Shown: positions 1 through 7,979 of the stretch, piece after piece | Position numbering within the stretch: the first letter of the stretch is position 1 | Layout: every line of letters starts with the position of its first letter | Source of the DNA: Pseudomonas congelans | Lineage (GTDB): Bacteria; Pseudomonadota; Gammaproteobacteria; Pseudomonadales; Pseudomonadaceae | Direction of reading: 5' to 3' | DNA: 64,000 nt | Assembly (NCBI RefSeq): GCF_900103225.1 | Contig: NZ_FNJH01000011.1 | Location: forward strand, 98,257-162,256 | Notes under the pieces: model-generated | Told to the model about the DNA's origin: nothing | What the model saw: the letters and a program-made list of their open reading frames with translations, nothing else | Databases searched by the model: none | Translations under genes and position numbers: made by a program

Positions 1-62
1 AGAATGCAGCAGGTAGTGACGAAGGCCAGGGGGGAGCTGGCCAGGAAATCGAGGAGGGGCAT
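1..62 (-). CDS. pilD: Prepilin peptidase PilD, N-terminal fragment
   Basis: Only the first 20 or so codons are inside the window. Read leftward from an ATG at 62-60 they give MPLLDFLASSPLAFVTTC, the usual N-terminus of PilD/XcpA, the inner-membrane aspartic protease that cleaves and N-methylates type IV prepilins and type II pseudopilins. The start lies one base after the pilC stop codon, so translation is probably coupled in a pilB-pilC-pilD operon. The identification rests on this short stretch plus the gene order. Confidence 0.8.
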   Translation of the reverse strand, partial: MPLLDFLASSPLAFVTTCCI

Positions 63-63
63 G

Positions 64-1281
64 TCAGACGACGTTTCCGAGTTTGAAAATGGGGAGGTAC
101 ATCGCAATGACAAGGCCGCCGACGATGACACCCAACACAGCCATGATCATGGGTTCCATCAGGCTTGTCAGGCTATCGACCATGTTGTCGACTTCTTCTT
201 CGTAATAGGTCGCGACTTTATCGAGCATGTTGTCCAGTGCTCCAGATTCCTCGCCAATAGCGGTCATCTGAATCGCCAGACTCGGGAAAACACCGGTCGA
301 GCGCATAGAGAAATTCAGTTGCATACCGGTAGAGACATCTTGCTTGACTTTGTTGACTGCGTTCCTGAAAACCACATTGCCCGTGGCTCCTGCCACGGAG
401 TCTAAAGCCTCTACCAGCGGAACCCCTGCTGCAAAGGTCGTTGCAAGCGTGCGCGCATATCGCGCAACTGCTGATTTAAAAATGAGGGGGCCAATTATTG
501 GTACTTTCAGCAGGAATCGGTCGACGCTGTCGCGAACGCTCTGAGATTTTTTATAAGCGCGCCGGAACAGGAGGAATGATCCAAAACACAGACCAACGAT
601 TGCCCACCACCACGTCTGAACAATTTCCGATAAGCCTATTACCATCAGCGTAAACGCTGGCAATTCCGCGCCAAAGCCTTCGAATACTGTCTGAAATTGC
701 GGCACAACTTTTATGAGCAGAATGCCTGATACGAATACCGCTACCACTAAAACAGCGGCAGGGTAGGTCATTGCTTTTTTGATCTTGGCTTTTAGTTTTT
801 CCGTCTTTTCCTTATAGCTTGCGACCCTGTCAAGCAGGCTTTCAAGTGCACCTGCCTGCTCGCCAGCGTCCACAAGGTTACAAAATAACTCATCAAAGTA
901 CTCTGGTTTTTGCCGTAATGCGGTCGCGAAGCTGTTACCTGCCGAAACTTCTTGCTTCAATGAGCCTACAAGCGCACGCATGTTAGGGTTTTCCGCGCCC
1001 TCGCTGATGATGTCGAACGATTGCAAAAGCGGCACTCCAGCTTTCATCATGGTCGCCATCTGCCGGGAAAAAAACGCGATGTCCAGCGGCTTGATCTTCT
1101 TCCCCTTTCCGAAGATCGATACGGATTTCTTACGCACCTTGATCGGATTGATGCCTTGTTTGCGCAGTTGGGCTTTTACGAGCGCGACGTTATGTCCACT
1201 GAGTTCACCACTGGTTTTAATGCCTTTTTTGTCAACACCTTCCCATGTGTAGACGGTGACTTTGACTGCCTTGCTGGCCAT
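64..1281 (-). CDS. pilC: Type IV pilus inner-membrane platform protein PilC
   Basis: A 405-residue protein of the GspF/PilC family, the polytopic inner-membrane platform on which pilins are inserted into or removed from the growing pilus. It shows the two GspF repeats: one begins with FFSRQMATMMKAGVPLLQSF (about residue 70) and the second with ARYARTLATTFAAGVPLVEA (about 273). Hydrophobic segments lie near residues 173-195, 222-240 and 378-400. It sits 2 bases after pilB and 1 base before pilD, so the three form one leftward operon. It should interact with the ATPase PilB at the cytoplasmic face. Length is normal for the family. Confidence 0.96.
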   Translation of the reverse strand: MASKAVKVTVYTWEGVDKKGIKTSGELSGHNVALVKAQLRKQGINPIKVRKKSVSIFGKGKKIKPLDIAFFSRQMATMMKAGVPLLQSFDIISEGAENPNMRALVGSLKQEVSAGNSFATALRQKPEYFDELFCNLVDAGEQAGALESLLDRVASYKEKTEKLKAKIKKAMTYPAAVLVVAVFVSGILLIKVVPQFQTVFEGFGAELPAFTLMVIGLSEIVQTWWWAIVGLCFGSFLLFRRAYKKSQSVRDSVDRFLLKVPIIGPLIFKSAVARYARTLATTFAAGVPLVEALDSVAGATGNVVFRNAVNKVKQDVSTGMQLNFSMRSTGVFPSLAIQMTAIGEESGALDNMLDKVATYYEEEVDNMVDSLTSLMEPMIMAVLGVIVGGLVIAMYLPIFKLGNVV

Positions 1282-1283
1282 GC

Positions 1284-2978
1284 TTAATCCTTGGTCACGC
1301 GGTTGACTTCTTCGAGACTGGTAACCCCTTGCATAGCTTTCAGTAGCCCTGAGGTGCGTAAATCATTGAAGCCGTCCTTGCGCATTTGTCTGGAAATCTC
1401 CAGCGAGTTACCTTCCTCCATGATGATGCGTTCGAGATCAGGCGTCTTTTTGACAACTTCGTAAATACCGATACGGCCTCTATATCCACCATTGCAGTGT
1501 TCGCAGCCTACGGGTCCATAAATCTTGAAGGTGCCAATGGCCGACTCTGGAAATCCTTCTCGAATCAGTGTTTCGCGAGGGATATCAATTTCCTTCTTGC
1601 AGTGGCCGCACAGCTTGCGCGCCAAGCGCTGAGCGATGATCAGGTTGATCGCGGTAGCGATATTGAATGCTGCGACACCCATATGATGGAGACGCGTCAG
1701 GGTTTCTGCCGCACTGTTTGTATGCAGCGTTGATAACACCATATGACCGGTCTGCGAAGCCTTGATTGCAATCTCGGCAGTCTCCAGATCGCGAATCTCG
1801 CCAACCATGATTACATCAGGATCTTGGCGCAAGAAGGCACGTAATGCTTGAGAGAAGTCCAAGCCCTGACGCGGATTTACATTGACCTGATTTATCCCTT
1901 CCAGGTTGATCTCCACCGGGTCTTCGGCCGTGGAAATGTTGATATCCACCGTGTTGAGAATGTTCAGGCCAGTATAGAGAGAGACAGTCTTGCCTGAGCC
2001 TGTAGGGCCAGTCACAAGAATCATCCCTTGCGGCAATTTAAGCGCCTCTAGGTACAGTGCCTTTTGATCTGGCTCATAGCCAAGCGCATCGATACCCATC
2101 TGCGCACTGGTTGGGTCGAGGATCCGCATTACGATCTTCTCGCCCCACAACGTGGGTAAGGTATTCATACGAAAATCGATGGCTTTTGTTTTGGACACTC
2201 GTAACTTCACGCGTCCGTCCTGCGGCTTGCGCCGTTCCGAGATATCCAGACTGGCCATCACTTTCAAACGCGCGGCAATACGATTGGCCAGGTGAATGGG
2301 AGGTCTGGCGACTTCATGCAGGATGCCGTCAGTACGCAAGCGCACGCGGAAAATTTTTTCGTAGGGTTCGAAGTGCAGATCGGATGATCCTAAACGGATA
2401 GCGTCCATTAGCATCTTGTTGACGAATCGCACCACCGGAGCATCATCTGCGTCATTTTGTGTAGCTAGCGAGGTTTCCTTGTCGCTGGAAGGCTCGATAT
2501 CAAGACCCAGATCGACATCTTCCAGATTGCTAAGACCGCTATCATTGTCAAATAAGCGATCGATTGCCGTGGTCAGCTTGTCGTCTTCGACCAAAATCGC
2601 TTCAGTATTCAGGCCGGTGCTGAACTGAATATCAGTCACTGCCTGATGGTTAGTCGGGTCTGATATGGCGATGAACAGCTTGTTGCCGCGTCGCCAGAGG
2701 GGGAGAGCGTGATGCTGTCGAACCAGCTTTTCACTGACCAGCCCTTTAGGCTGACTTTCCTTGTCCAGGCTGGCGAGGTCCATGAATGGCACGCCAAACT
2801 GATCGGAAGCCATTTCTGCCAGCGTCAGGCTTTTGACCAGTTTGTTCTGAACCAGATAGCTGACCAACGAAATCTTGTCACGACGCGCCTGTTGATACGC
2901 TTGCTGCGCAACAGGTTCAGTAAGGAGCTCGGCGAGGACCAATTGCTTGGCCAAGCCAGTGAGGACAGCATCAGTCAT
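1284..2978 (-). CDS. pilB: Type IV pilus extension ATPase PilB
   Basis: A hexameric GspE-type ATPase that powers pilus extension. Starting at the ATG at 2978 it has 564 residues. The N-terminal half carries the MshEN/GspE N-domain (GVPFMDLASLD), then Walker A GPTGSGKT, Walker B (DPDVIMVGEIRD) and a His box (HMVLSTLHTN). A tetracysteine zinc site follows: CGHC ... CEHC near the C-terminus. The reading frame extends 19 codons further upstream, but MTDAVLTGLAKQLV matches the usual PilB start. It is divergent from pilA, with about 225 bp between their starts. Confidence 0.95.
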   Translation of the reverse strand: MTDAVLTGLAKQLVLAELLTEPVAQQAYQQARRDKISLVSYLVQNKLVKSLTLAEMASDQFGVPFMDLASLDKESQPKGLVSEKLVRQHHALPLWRRGNKLFIAISDPTNHQAVTDIQFSTGLNTEAILVEDDKLTTAIDRLFDNDSGLSNLEDVDLGLDIEPSSDKETSLATQNDADDAPVVRFVNKMLMDAIRLGSSDLHFEPYEKIFRVRLRTDGILHEVARPPIHLANRIAARLKVMASLDISERRKPQDGRVKLRVSKTKAIDFRMNTLPTLWGEKIVMRILDPTSAQMGIDALGYEPDQKALYLEALKLPQGMILVTGPTGSGKTVSLYTGLNILNTVDINISTAEDPVEINLEGINQVNVNPRQGLDFSQALRAFLRQDPDVIMVGEIRDLETAEIAIKASQTGHMVLSTLHTNSAAETLTRLHHMGVAAFNIATAINLIIAQRLARKLCGHCKKEIDIPRETLIREGFPESAIGTFKIYGPVGCEHCNGGYRGRIGIYEVVKKTPDLERIIMEEGNSLEISRQMRKDGFNDLRTSGLLKAMQGVTSLEEVNRVTKD

Positions 2979-3141
2979 AAAACCACCAGACACGGACAGT
3001 GTGAGGTTTATAGCGCAGTCGGGCTTTGCTGCCAAATAGCAGTGAGGGATGTGACGAAAATTGTCAGTTTCTGCTGATTTCTGAAGGCTTGGTGCTTTTA
3101 TGGGTGTCGTTATTTCCAGTGGATGTCTACTTTTAGGGTAA

Positions 3142-3159
3142 TTGGCACGTACTGTGCTT
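3142..3159 (+). promoter_or_regulatory. Sigma-54 promoter of pilA
   Basis: TTGGCACGTACTGTGCTT has the invariant GG (3144-3145) and GC (3156-3157) with 10 bases between, matching TGGCAC-N5-TTGCW. It lies about 45 bases before the pilA start. In pseudomonads pilA is known to be transcribed by RpoN under the PilS/PilR system, so the motif and the position agree. Confidence 0.88.
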
Positions 3160-3203
3160 CATGTGAGTTCAGCACCACCTTCTTGACGCTCGGAGTAGTA
3201 ACT

Positions 3204-3620
3204 ATGCAAAACCAAAAAGGTTTTACGTTGATTGAATTGATGATCGTTGTCGCCATCATCGGAATTTTAGCTGCGGTAGCAATTCCCGCATATCAAAATT
3301 ACGTGACCAAGGCTCAGGTAACATCTGCACTGGCCGAGATTGAACCTGGCAGAACTCTGGCGGAAACTAAAATTAATGATGGTATTGGTGCTACTGCCCT
3401 GACTGCCGCATCAGATGTGGGGCTTACTGTGTCTACGCGCTGCCCAACACTAACTGTTTCGGTTGCTGGTTCAGGTGTTGCTTCAATCGCTTGCACTATA
3501 GCCGGTAACCCTGGTGTTGCTACTAAAACTATCACTCTATCGCGTACCGCTGCTGGTGCTTGGTCGTGTGCGACTACAGTCGCTAATGAGTTCGCGCCAA
3601 AAGGTTGTCCCGGTGCGTAA
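3204..3620 (+). CDS. pilA: Type IV major pilin PilA
   Basis: A 138-residue prepilin. The leader MQNQKG ends in the Gly before Phe that PilD cleaves, and the mature protein starts FTLIELMIVVAIIGILAAVA with the conserved Glu5 and the hydrophobic N-terminal helix. Four cysteines follow; the last two (WSC and KGC, 14 residues apart near the C-terminus) probably close the D-region loop. The reading frame could begin at 3123, but only the ATG at 3204 gives a short class IVa leader. The gene is richer in A+T than its neighbours, as is common for variable pilin genes. Confidence 0.95.
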   Translation: MQNQKGFTLIELMIVVAIIGILAAVAIPAYQNYVTKAQVTSALAEIEPGRTLAETKINDGIGATALTAASDVGLTVSTRCPTLTVSVAGSGVASIACTIAGNPGVATKTITLSRTAAGAWSCATTVANEFAPKGCPGA

Positions 3621-3660
3621 GCAGAATTTAGTCTTATCGGCATAAGAGTAAATGATCTTA

Positions 3661-3728
3661 GATGGGTTAGCCTGTAGAGATACGGTAATTTTGCAGGCGG
3701 CCCCGCTTAGCCCATCAGCTAGTTTTTT
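3661..3728 (+). terminator. Possible terminator after pilA
   Basis: GATGGG at 3661 can pair with CCCATC at 3711-3716 (flanked by partly complementary TTAGC and GCTTAG), followed at 3722-3728 by a T-run. The loop is long, so this is a weak call. No intact tRNA is visible here, although P. aeruginosa, as I recall, has a tRNA-Thr gene just after pilA. Confidence 0.4.
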
Positions 3729-3819
3729 TGACTCCAAGTAGGCCTGATCGGATCCTTGATTAGGCCTGCTTTGTACACATTGCCCAATCTAGGTGGTGCC
3801 AGCGTTGTCTTAATCCAAC

Positions 3820-4167
3820 TCATTTCCGCCCATCCCCCTGCTGCATATTCAACCAGTATCCAATCTTCGCAATCGCCTCAATCGCAGGCAGCAACTCCAG
3901 CCCCAACGGCGAAAGACTGTACTCAGCCGAAGGCGGCGAAGTCGCCAGCACCGTCCGAACAACCACGCCTTTCTCCTCCATCTCCTTGAGCCGTACCGAC
4001 AGCATCTTTGCCGAAATGCCGGGAATGTCGACGCGCAGTTCGCCGAGCCATCGAGGACCGCCGCTCAAACTCCACAGCAAATTTGAAGTCCACACGCCGC
4101 CCAGCAACCACATGCATGCGGCCACCGCGCATTCTGGGACGGGATGGTTGACTTTGCTTTTGCGCAT
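3820..4167 (-). CDS. HxlR-family transcriptional regulator
   Basis: A 115-residue winged-helix protein of the HxlR/MarR-like family, which works as a dimer and often senses reactive electrophiles, quinones or oxidation. The family pattern is clear: a Cys near the N-terminus (PECAVAACMWLLGGVWTSNL), then GELRVDIPGISAKMLSVRLK (recognition helix region), then EKGVVVRTV and EYSLSPLGLELLPAIEAI, the wing and dimer helix. It is divergent from a glutathione S-transferase gene. The shared 168-bp spacer has repeated GTTAC-type half sites, so it probably controls that gene and itself. The inducer is unknown. Confidence 0.85.
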   Translation of the reverse strand: MRKSKVNHPVPECAVAACMWLLGGVWTSNLLWSLSGGPRWLGELRVDIPGISAKMLSVRLKEMEEKGVVVRTVLATSPPSAEYSLSPLGLELLPAIEAIAKIGYWLNMQQGDGRK

Positions 4168-4219
4168 TTTCAGGGATATGGCAGGGGTGTTCCTTTGTCG
4201 AGACGCGAGTTTCCAGCGC

Positions 4220-4289
4220 GTAACCAGGCTACAGAATGGTTACCGGCGAATGAGAGTAACCTTAAGTTACCAGCTATATGAAAGTTATC
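4220..4289. promoter_or_regulatory. Cluster of GTTAC/GTAAC half sites between hxlR-like gene and gst
   Basis: Five related words lie within 70 bases: GTAACC at 4220, GGTTACC at 4238, GTAAC at 4256, GTTAC at 4266 and GTTATC at 4284. The pair at 4256-4270 forms an inverted repeat, GTAAC-N5-GTTAC. HxlR-type regulators bind short inverted repeats in divergent promoters, so this is the candidate operator. Binding is inferred, not shown. Confidence 0.45.
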
Positions 4290-4335
4290 AGGGTGCTAGG
4301 ATCTGGTCATTCTCAACCACCGGAAAAATCACCCT

Positions 4336-4956
4336 ATGAAGCTCTACTACTCACCCGGATCCTGTTCGCTTGCCGCTCATATCGTGTTGCACGAAGCGGC
4401 TGTCGCTCACGAGTTGGTCAAGGTCAATCTGCGGCAGCACACGCTTGAATCTGGCGAGGACTACTATGCGATCAACCCCAAGGGTGCTGTGCCTGCGCTT
4501 GAGTTAAATGACGGTGCTGTTCTGACTGAAGGCGTTGCCGTTTTGCAGTATCTCGGTGACCACTTCGTACCAGCGCTGGTGCCAGCCAACGGCACGCTGG
4601 AGCGTGCAAGGCTGCAAGAGATACTCAATTATCTGGCTGCTGAATATCATAAGTCCTGGACGCCGCTTTTCTATTTGGCGAAGGGGGCTGATGCCACCGA
4701 CGCTCAGCGTCCGGTCATCGCCAGACAAACCTACTTGAATGGCCTGCTGGCGGATGGTCGTGATTACCTGCTGGGTAACGATTTCAGCGTTGCTGACACC
4801 TACCTGTTCGCGGTAACACGCTGGTCTGTCAATTTTGGCATTTCGCTGGAAGCGCAACCTGCTTTGCAAGCGTTCATGGCCCGAGTCGAAGCACGTCCAT
4901 CCGTCAAGGCCGTACTGAAAGCGGAAGGTTTGCCCGAACTGTTCAACAAGGGCTGA
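4336..4956 (+). CDS. gst: Glutathione S-transferase, beta-class type
   Basis: A 206-residue cytosolic GST. The thioredoxin-like N-domain begins MKLYYSPGSCSLAAHIVLHE with the beta-class Cys10, and has the cis-Pro stretch NPKGAVPALEL and the glutathione-binding acidic/Ser-like turn LTEGVAVLQYL. The all-helical C-domain ends with the capping motif DFSVADTYLFAV. Beta-class enzymes conjugate glutathione to electrophiles or act as disulfide/peroxide reductases. It is divergent from the HxlR-like regulator, which suggests induction by a toxic electrophile. The substrate cannot be read from the sequence. Confidence 0.9.
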   Translation: MKLYYSPGSCSLAAHIVLHEAAVAHELVKVNLRQHTLESGEDYYAINPKGAVPALELNDGAVLTEGVAVLQYLGDHFVPALVPANGTLERARLQEILNYLAAEYHKSWTPLFYLAKGADATDAQRPVIARQTYLNGLLADGRDYLLGNDFSVADTYLFAVTRWSVNFGISLEAQPALQAFMARVEARPSVKAVLKAEGLPELFNKG

Positions 4957-4990
4957 GTCACTTAGGCCAAAGTCCAGATTCAATCTGTTG

Positions 4991-5029
4991 AAACGAAAAC
5001 GCCCCGGCAGATTGACTCTGCCTGGGCGT
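4991..5029 (-). terminator. Terminator of the DUF1523 gene
   Basis: ACGCCCCGGCAG (4999-5010) pairs with CTGCCTGGGCGT (5018-5029), with one mismatch and a 7-base loop. Read on the minus strand the stem is followed by TTTTCGTTT, so it best terminates the leftward gene ending at 5053. It may also stop rightward reading from gst. Confidence 0.75.
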
Positions 5030-5052
5030 GTTCATGTGATCACTGCTGAAAG

Positions 5053-5598
5053 TTACCTAGCCACCCCATCAACCCGCGGCTGCCTACGAAACCTCCTCCT
5101 CACCCCAACCACAACCATCACCACCAGCAACCCCACCACTACAAAAAAGATCGTGTTAAAAACTGGAAACGGCTGATCACGACTCGTCACCGCTTCAACT
5201 TCGGTCACGTTGGGAAACATCGACAGGATCGTTATCCTCCAGCCGTAGTAACGAATCAACGCCAGTTGCTGGGAATCGCGCGAGTAGCCCTGGGCTTTGG
5301 CCTGGATGTCGGCGGAGTCGAATTTGAAGTACCACGGGAAGCTCCAGCCGGTGTCTTCGTTGCGGTAGACCACGACTTTCTTGCTGTCCGGATCTTCGGT
5401 GTTGATGAAGTACACGTCGCGTGTCGGGCCGTCTGCCGGGTTTTCGGCGTTGATGACGCCGTCGGCGTCCATTCTTTTGACTTCCACGCCGGTGATCATC
5501 ACGACATCATGGCGCGGCAGGACGTAGTAGAGGCTTAATGCGCCGATCCCGAGTGCAACGAATACCACAAGCCAAATCGACCTTCTCAGCCACTTCAT
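5053..5598 (-). CDS. DUF1523 family membrane protein
   Basis: A 181-residue protein that matches the DUF1523 family as I know it. A transmembrane helix follows the basic N-terminus (KWLRRSIWLVVFVALGIGAL, about 2-21). A periplasmic-type domain then carries the conserved stretches MITGVEVKRMD, YFINTEDPDSKKVVVYRNED and GWSFPWYFKFDSADIQAKAQ, followed by YYGWRITILSMFPNVTEV. A second helix (FFVVVGLLVVMVVVGV) precedes an Arg-rich tail. Function is unknown. It is preceded by AGAGGA 8 bases before the ATG and is divergent from the Ter cluster, but nothing links it to that cluster beyond position. Confidence 0.85.
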   Translation of the reverse strand: MKWLRRSIWLVVFVALGIGALSLYYVLPRHDVVMITGVEVKRMDADGVINAENPADGPTRDVYFINTEDPDSKKVVVYRNEDTGWSFPWYFKFDSADIQAKAQGYSRDSQQLALIRYYGWRITILSMFPNVTEVEAVTSRDQPFPVFNTIFFVVVGLLVVMVVVGVRRRFRRQPRVDGVAR

Positions 5599-5717
5599 AC
5601 CAGCGTCCTCTGTTTAAAATTGCGTGACTTTGCCCTAAACCGAACATTTCGAAGCAAAACAGTTATTACAAAATTCGACAAGGCCGTTGCTGACGGCGTT
5701 GTCTCCCGGAGATTGAC

Positions 5718-6716
5718 ATGATTTGGTTCCTTGAAGGGCAATCCAGCCAGCGTGAAGTGATCATGGGCGCACGCGATGCGCTGCCTGCGTCGGTGCAGAT
5801 TATCGCTTCGCATCGCCAGCAGCGTTCCGAAATTACCGGGCAGGCCGATGTGGCGCTGCAAGAGCCGGTCGATAACGACGAGCGTATCGACTGGGTGCTG
5901 CAGATCGCTCGCTCGCTGGGCGTCAAGATTATTGTCGCCGGGCGGATAGGCAGTTTTTACGAAACGCAGCGTGCACGTTTTGTCGCTCAAGGGTTGGACC
6001 TCGTTACGGGCGGAACGTCCCTGCAGACCTTCATGGATGTCGATGACAAGAGTCGTTTCACTGCGGCGGCCGAGGCGGCGGGGCTGGCGTGTATTCCGGG
6101 GATTGCCGTCTGCAATGCCGAGGAGTTGCAGGCGGCCTATGATGCGTTGGCGGTGTCTGGCGAGGTGTGTATCAAGCCGGTGGTCGGGATTTACGGGCGC
6201 GGCTTTTGGCGCTTCAAGACCGACGTTGACGATTTTCGTTGTTTCGCCAACCCCGATGCGCGTGAGACGACCTTTCAGGCGTACCTTAATGCTTATCGTC
6301 AGGCCGATGACGTCCCGGCGATGCTGCTCATGCCGTACATGCCGGGCAGTGAGTGTTCGGTGGACATGGTCTGCGAGCACGGCAAGGCGGTTGCCTTCGT
6401 CGGGCGGCGCAAGGTGGGGCTCAATCAGACCTTCGAGCGTGACAGCGAGGCGGTACAGCTGGCGGTCCGCGCAGCGGAGCATTTTGCCTGCGACGGGCTG
6501 ATCAATGTACAGACCCGTGACGACGCGGATGGCAAGCCGCGCTTGCTGGAGATCAACCCGCGTTACTCAGGCGGCATTGGCTACACCCGTGAAACCGGCG
6601 TCAACCTGCCGGGTATTTTCGCGGCACGGCGTCTCGGCTTGAAAGAACCGGAAACACATTGGCTGGAAGATATCCGCGTGAAGGCCATCACGGTCGCTGT
6701 ACGGGCCTCGGTTTGA
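5718..6716 (+). CDS. ATP-grasp enzyme, first gene of the Ter-associated biosynthetic cluster
   Basis: A 332-residue ATP-grasp protein. The N-terminal part is a Rossmann-like pre-grasp domain (IWFLEGQSSQREVIMGARDA). The ATP-grasp core has VCIKPVVGIYGRGFWRF (glycine-rich ATP loop), MLLMPYMPGSECSVDM and the metal-binding pair E278/N280 in LLEINPRYSGG. Such enzymes ligate an acyl phosphate to an amine or thiol; the substrate is unknown. It heads a run of rightward genes with small gaps and is preceded by GGAG. Published comparative genomics of Ter systems describes an ATP-grasp next to phosphoribosyltransferases and TerD genes, as here. I infer a role in making a nucleotide-like metabolite. Confidence 0.85.
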   Translation: MIWFLEGQSSQREVIMGARDALPASVQIIASHRQQRSEITGQADVALQEPVDNDERIDWVLQIARSLGVKIIVAGRIGSFYETQRARFVAQGLDLVTGGTSLQTFMDVDDKSRFTAAAEAAGLACIPGIAVCNAEELQAAYDALAVSGEVCIKPVVGIYGRGFWRFKTDVDDFRCFANPDARETTFQAYLNAYRQADDVPAMLLMPYMPGSECSVDMVCEHGKAVAFVGRRKVGLNQTFERDSEAVQLAVRAAEHFACDGLINVQTRDDADGKPRLLEINPRYSGGIGYTRETGVNLPGIFAARRLGLKEPETHWLEDIRVKAITVAVRASV

Positions 6717-6770
6717 TCGTGATAATAGATTTTTGCTATCACTAATCGCTCTTATCAGGGAGGATCGGGC

Positions 6771-7913
6771 ATGAAGCTTCTTGCGCCAGGTGCAAATACT
6801 GCTTTAGCTGACGCCCACTGCACCTGGAACCTGGAGAGCGGCAAGTCTTCGGTTTTTGGTGAGTACGCAGCGGTCGCCTTGCTGGCGGTCAACGACAAGC
6901 GCCAGCCGATGGGCGATCCAGCGCTGCTGCATCAGGAACAAGGCTGGATGGAGTGGAGCGGCGGCCCTCAGGACGTTGGTTGCACGCTCCGGCTGGACAG
7001 GTTGCCGACGGGCAGTGATCGCGTGCTGCTGATGGTCTACGTCTACGCGGCCATGGGCCCGGTTCGTGATATCGGCAGCCTGCACCTGAAGGTGGATGGC
7101 GATATCGAGCACCGCCTGGACCTGCGTGATAACGGCGAAGCAGCGATCATCATCGGCGAGTTCTACAAGCGCAATGAGCAATGGAAATTCCGCGCGCTGA
7201 GCGAAGGCTCGGCGTATGGGCTGTCGGCGTTCGGGCGCAAGATCGGTCTGGACGTGGACGATCGTCATCCGCGCCGTCCGTCTGGCGTGCCCTCGGGTGG
7301 CGGGCCCCGGCATGAGTCGGCGACCGGCACGGCATTCGTGGTCGGCCCTGCGCACGTCATGACCTGTGCGCATGTCATCGAAGACATGGGCGTGTTCTAT
7401 ATCACTTCACTGGAAGGTCGTTACAAGGCCGAGCCGGTGGTCATCGACCGCCGTAACGACATCGCGTTGCTGCGCGTGCAAGGCGCACCGCCGTTGTCTC
7501 CGGTTACATTCCGGGACGGGCAGGGCTGTGAGCCGGGTGATACCGTAGCGGTTTTGGGCTATCCATTGGCGTCCATTTCAGGTGGCGGGTTGCAGGTGAC
7601 TCAGGGCGGGATCTCCGGTCTGTTCGGCCTGCACAACGATGCCAGCCTGTTTCAGTTCACGGCACCCATACAGCCGGGGTCCAGTGGCAGCCCGTTATTC
7701 GACAACGGGGGTGCGGTGATTGGCATGGTGACGTCCACCGTACCGGACGGGCAGAACATGAACTTCGCCGTGAAATCCGCACTGCTGCTTGCCTTTCTGC
7801 AGGCGTGCCGCATCGACGCTGCGCATGCCCGCCCGGAAAGGTCGTACACCACCACAGAAATCTCACGCACCGCTCAGTCATCGTTATGGCTCGTTGAAGC
7901 CTCTCGCCAATGA
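6771..7913 (+). CDS. TerD-like domain fused to a trypsin-like serine protease
   Basis: A 380-residue two-domain protein. Residues 1-160 resemble a TerD beta-sandwich (late motif IIIGEFYKRNEQWKFRALSEG, compare LILGEFYLRQGAWKFR in terA), but the calcium-binding words seen in the other TerD proteins (DLDAS, GDNRTG) are missing. After a Pro/Gly-rich linker (about 165-182), residues 185-345 form an S1-type protease with triad H201 (TCAHVI), D230 (RRNDIALL) and S305 (PGSSGSPL). There is no signal peptide, so it should act in the cytoplasm. The TerD-like part probably docks it to the TerD assembly. The target is unknown. Confidence 0.85.
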   Translation: MKLLAPGANTALADAHCTWNLESGKSSVFGEYAAVALLAVNDKRQPMGDPALLHQEQGWMEWSGGPQDVGCTLRLDRLPTGSDRVLLMVYVYAAMGPVRDIGSLHLKVDGDIEHRLDLRDNGEAAIIIGEFYKRNEQWKFRALSEGSAYGLSAFGRKIGLDVDDRHPRRPSGVPSGGGPRHESATGTAFVVGPAHVMTCAHVIEDMGVFYITSLEGRYKAEPVVIDRRNDIALLRVQGAPPLSPVTFRDGQGCEPGDTVAVLGYPLASISGGGLQVTQGGISGLFGLHNDASLFQFTAPIQPGSSGSPLFDNGGAVIGMVTSTVPDGQNMNFAVKSALLLAFLQACRIDAAHARPERSYTTTEISRTAQSSLWLVEASRQ

Positions 7914-7979
7914 AGCCGGTGTTGCCTGCCCGATCCGCAGGCGTCAGGGGCTGCGGCCCCGCTAATCAGGAATTTATCG

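Noticed and set aside
3621..3760. Possible tRNA-Thr after pilA
   Set aside because: In P. aeruginosa a tRNA follows pilA, but no cloverleaf or TTC-loop sequence can be formed here.
5595..6482. 295-codon open frame antisense to the ATP-grasp gene
   Set aside because: It runs opposite to a clear ATP-grasp frame and shows no domain of its own.
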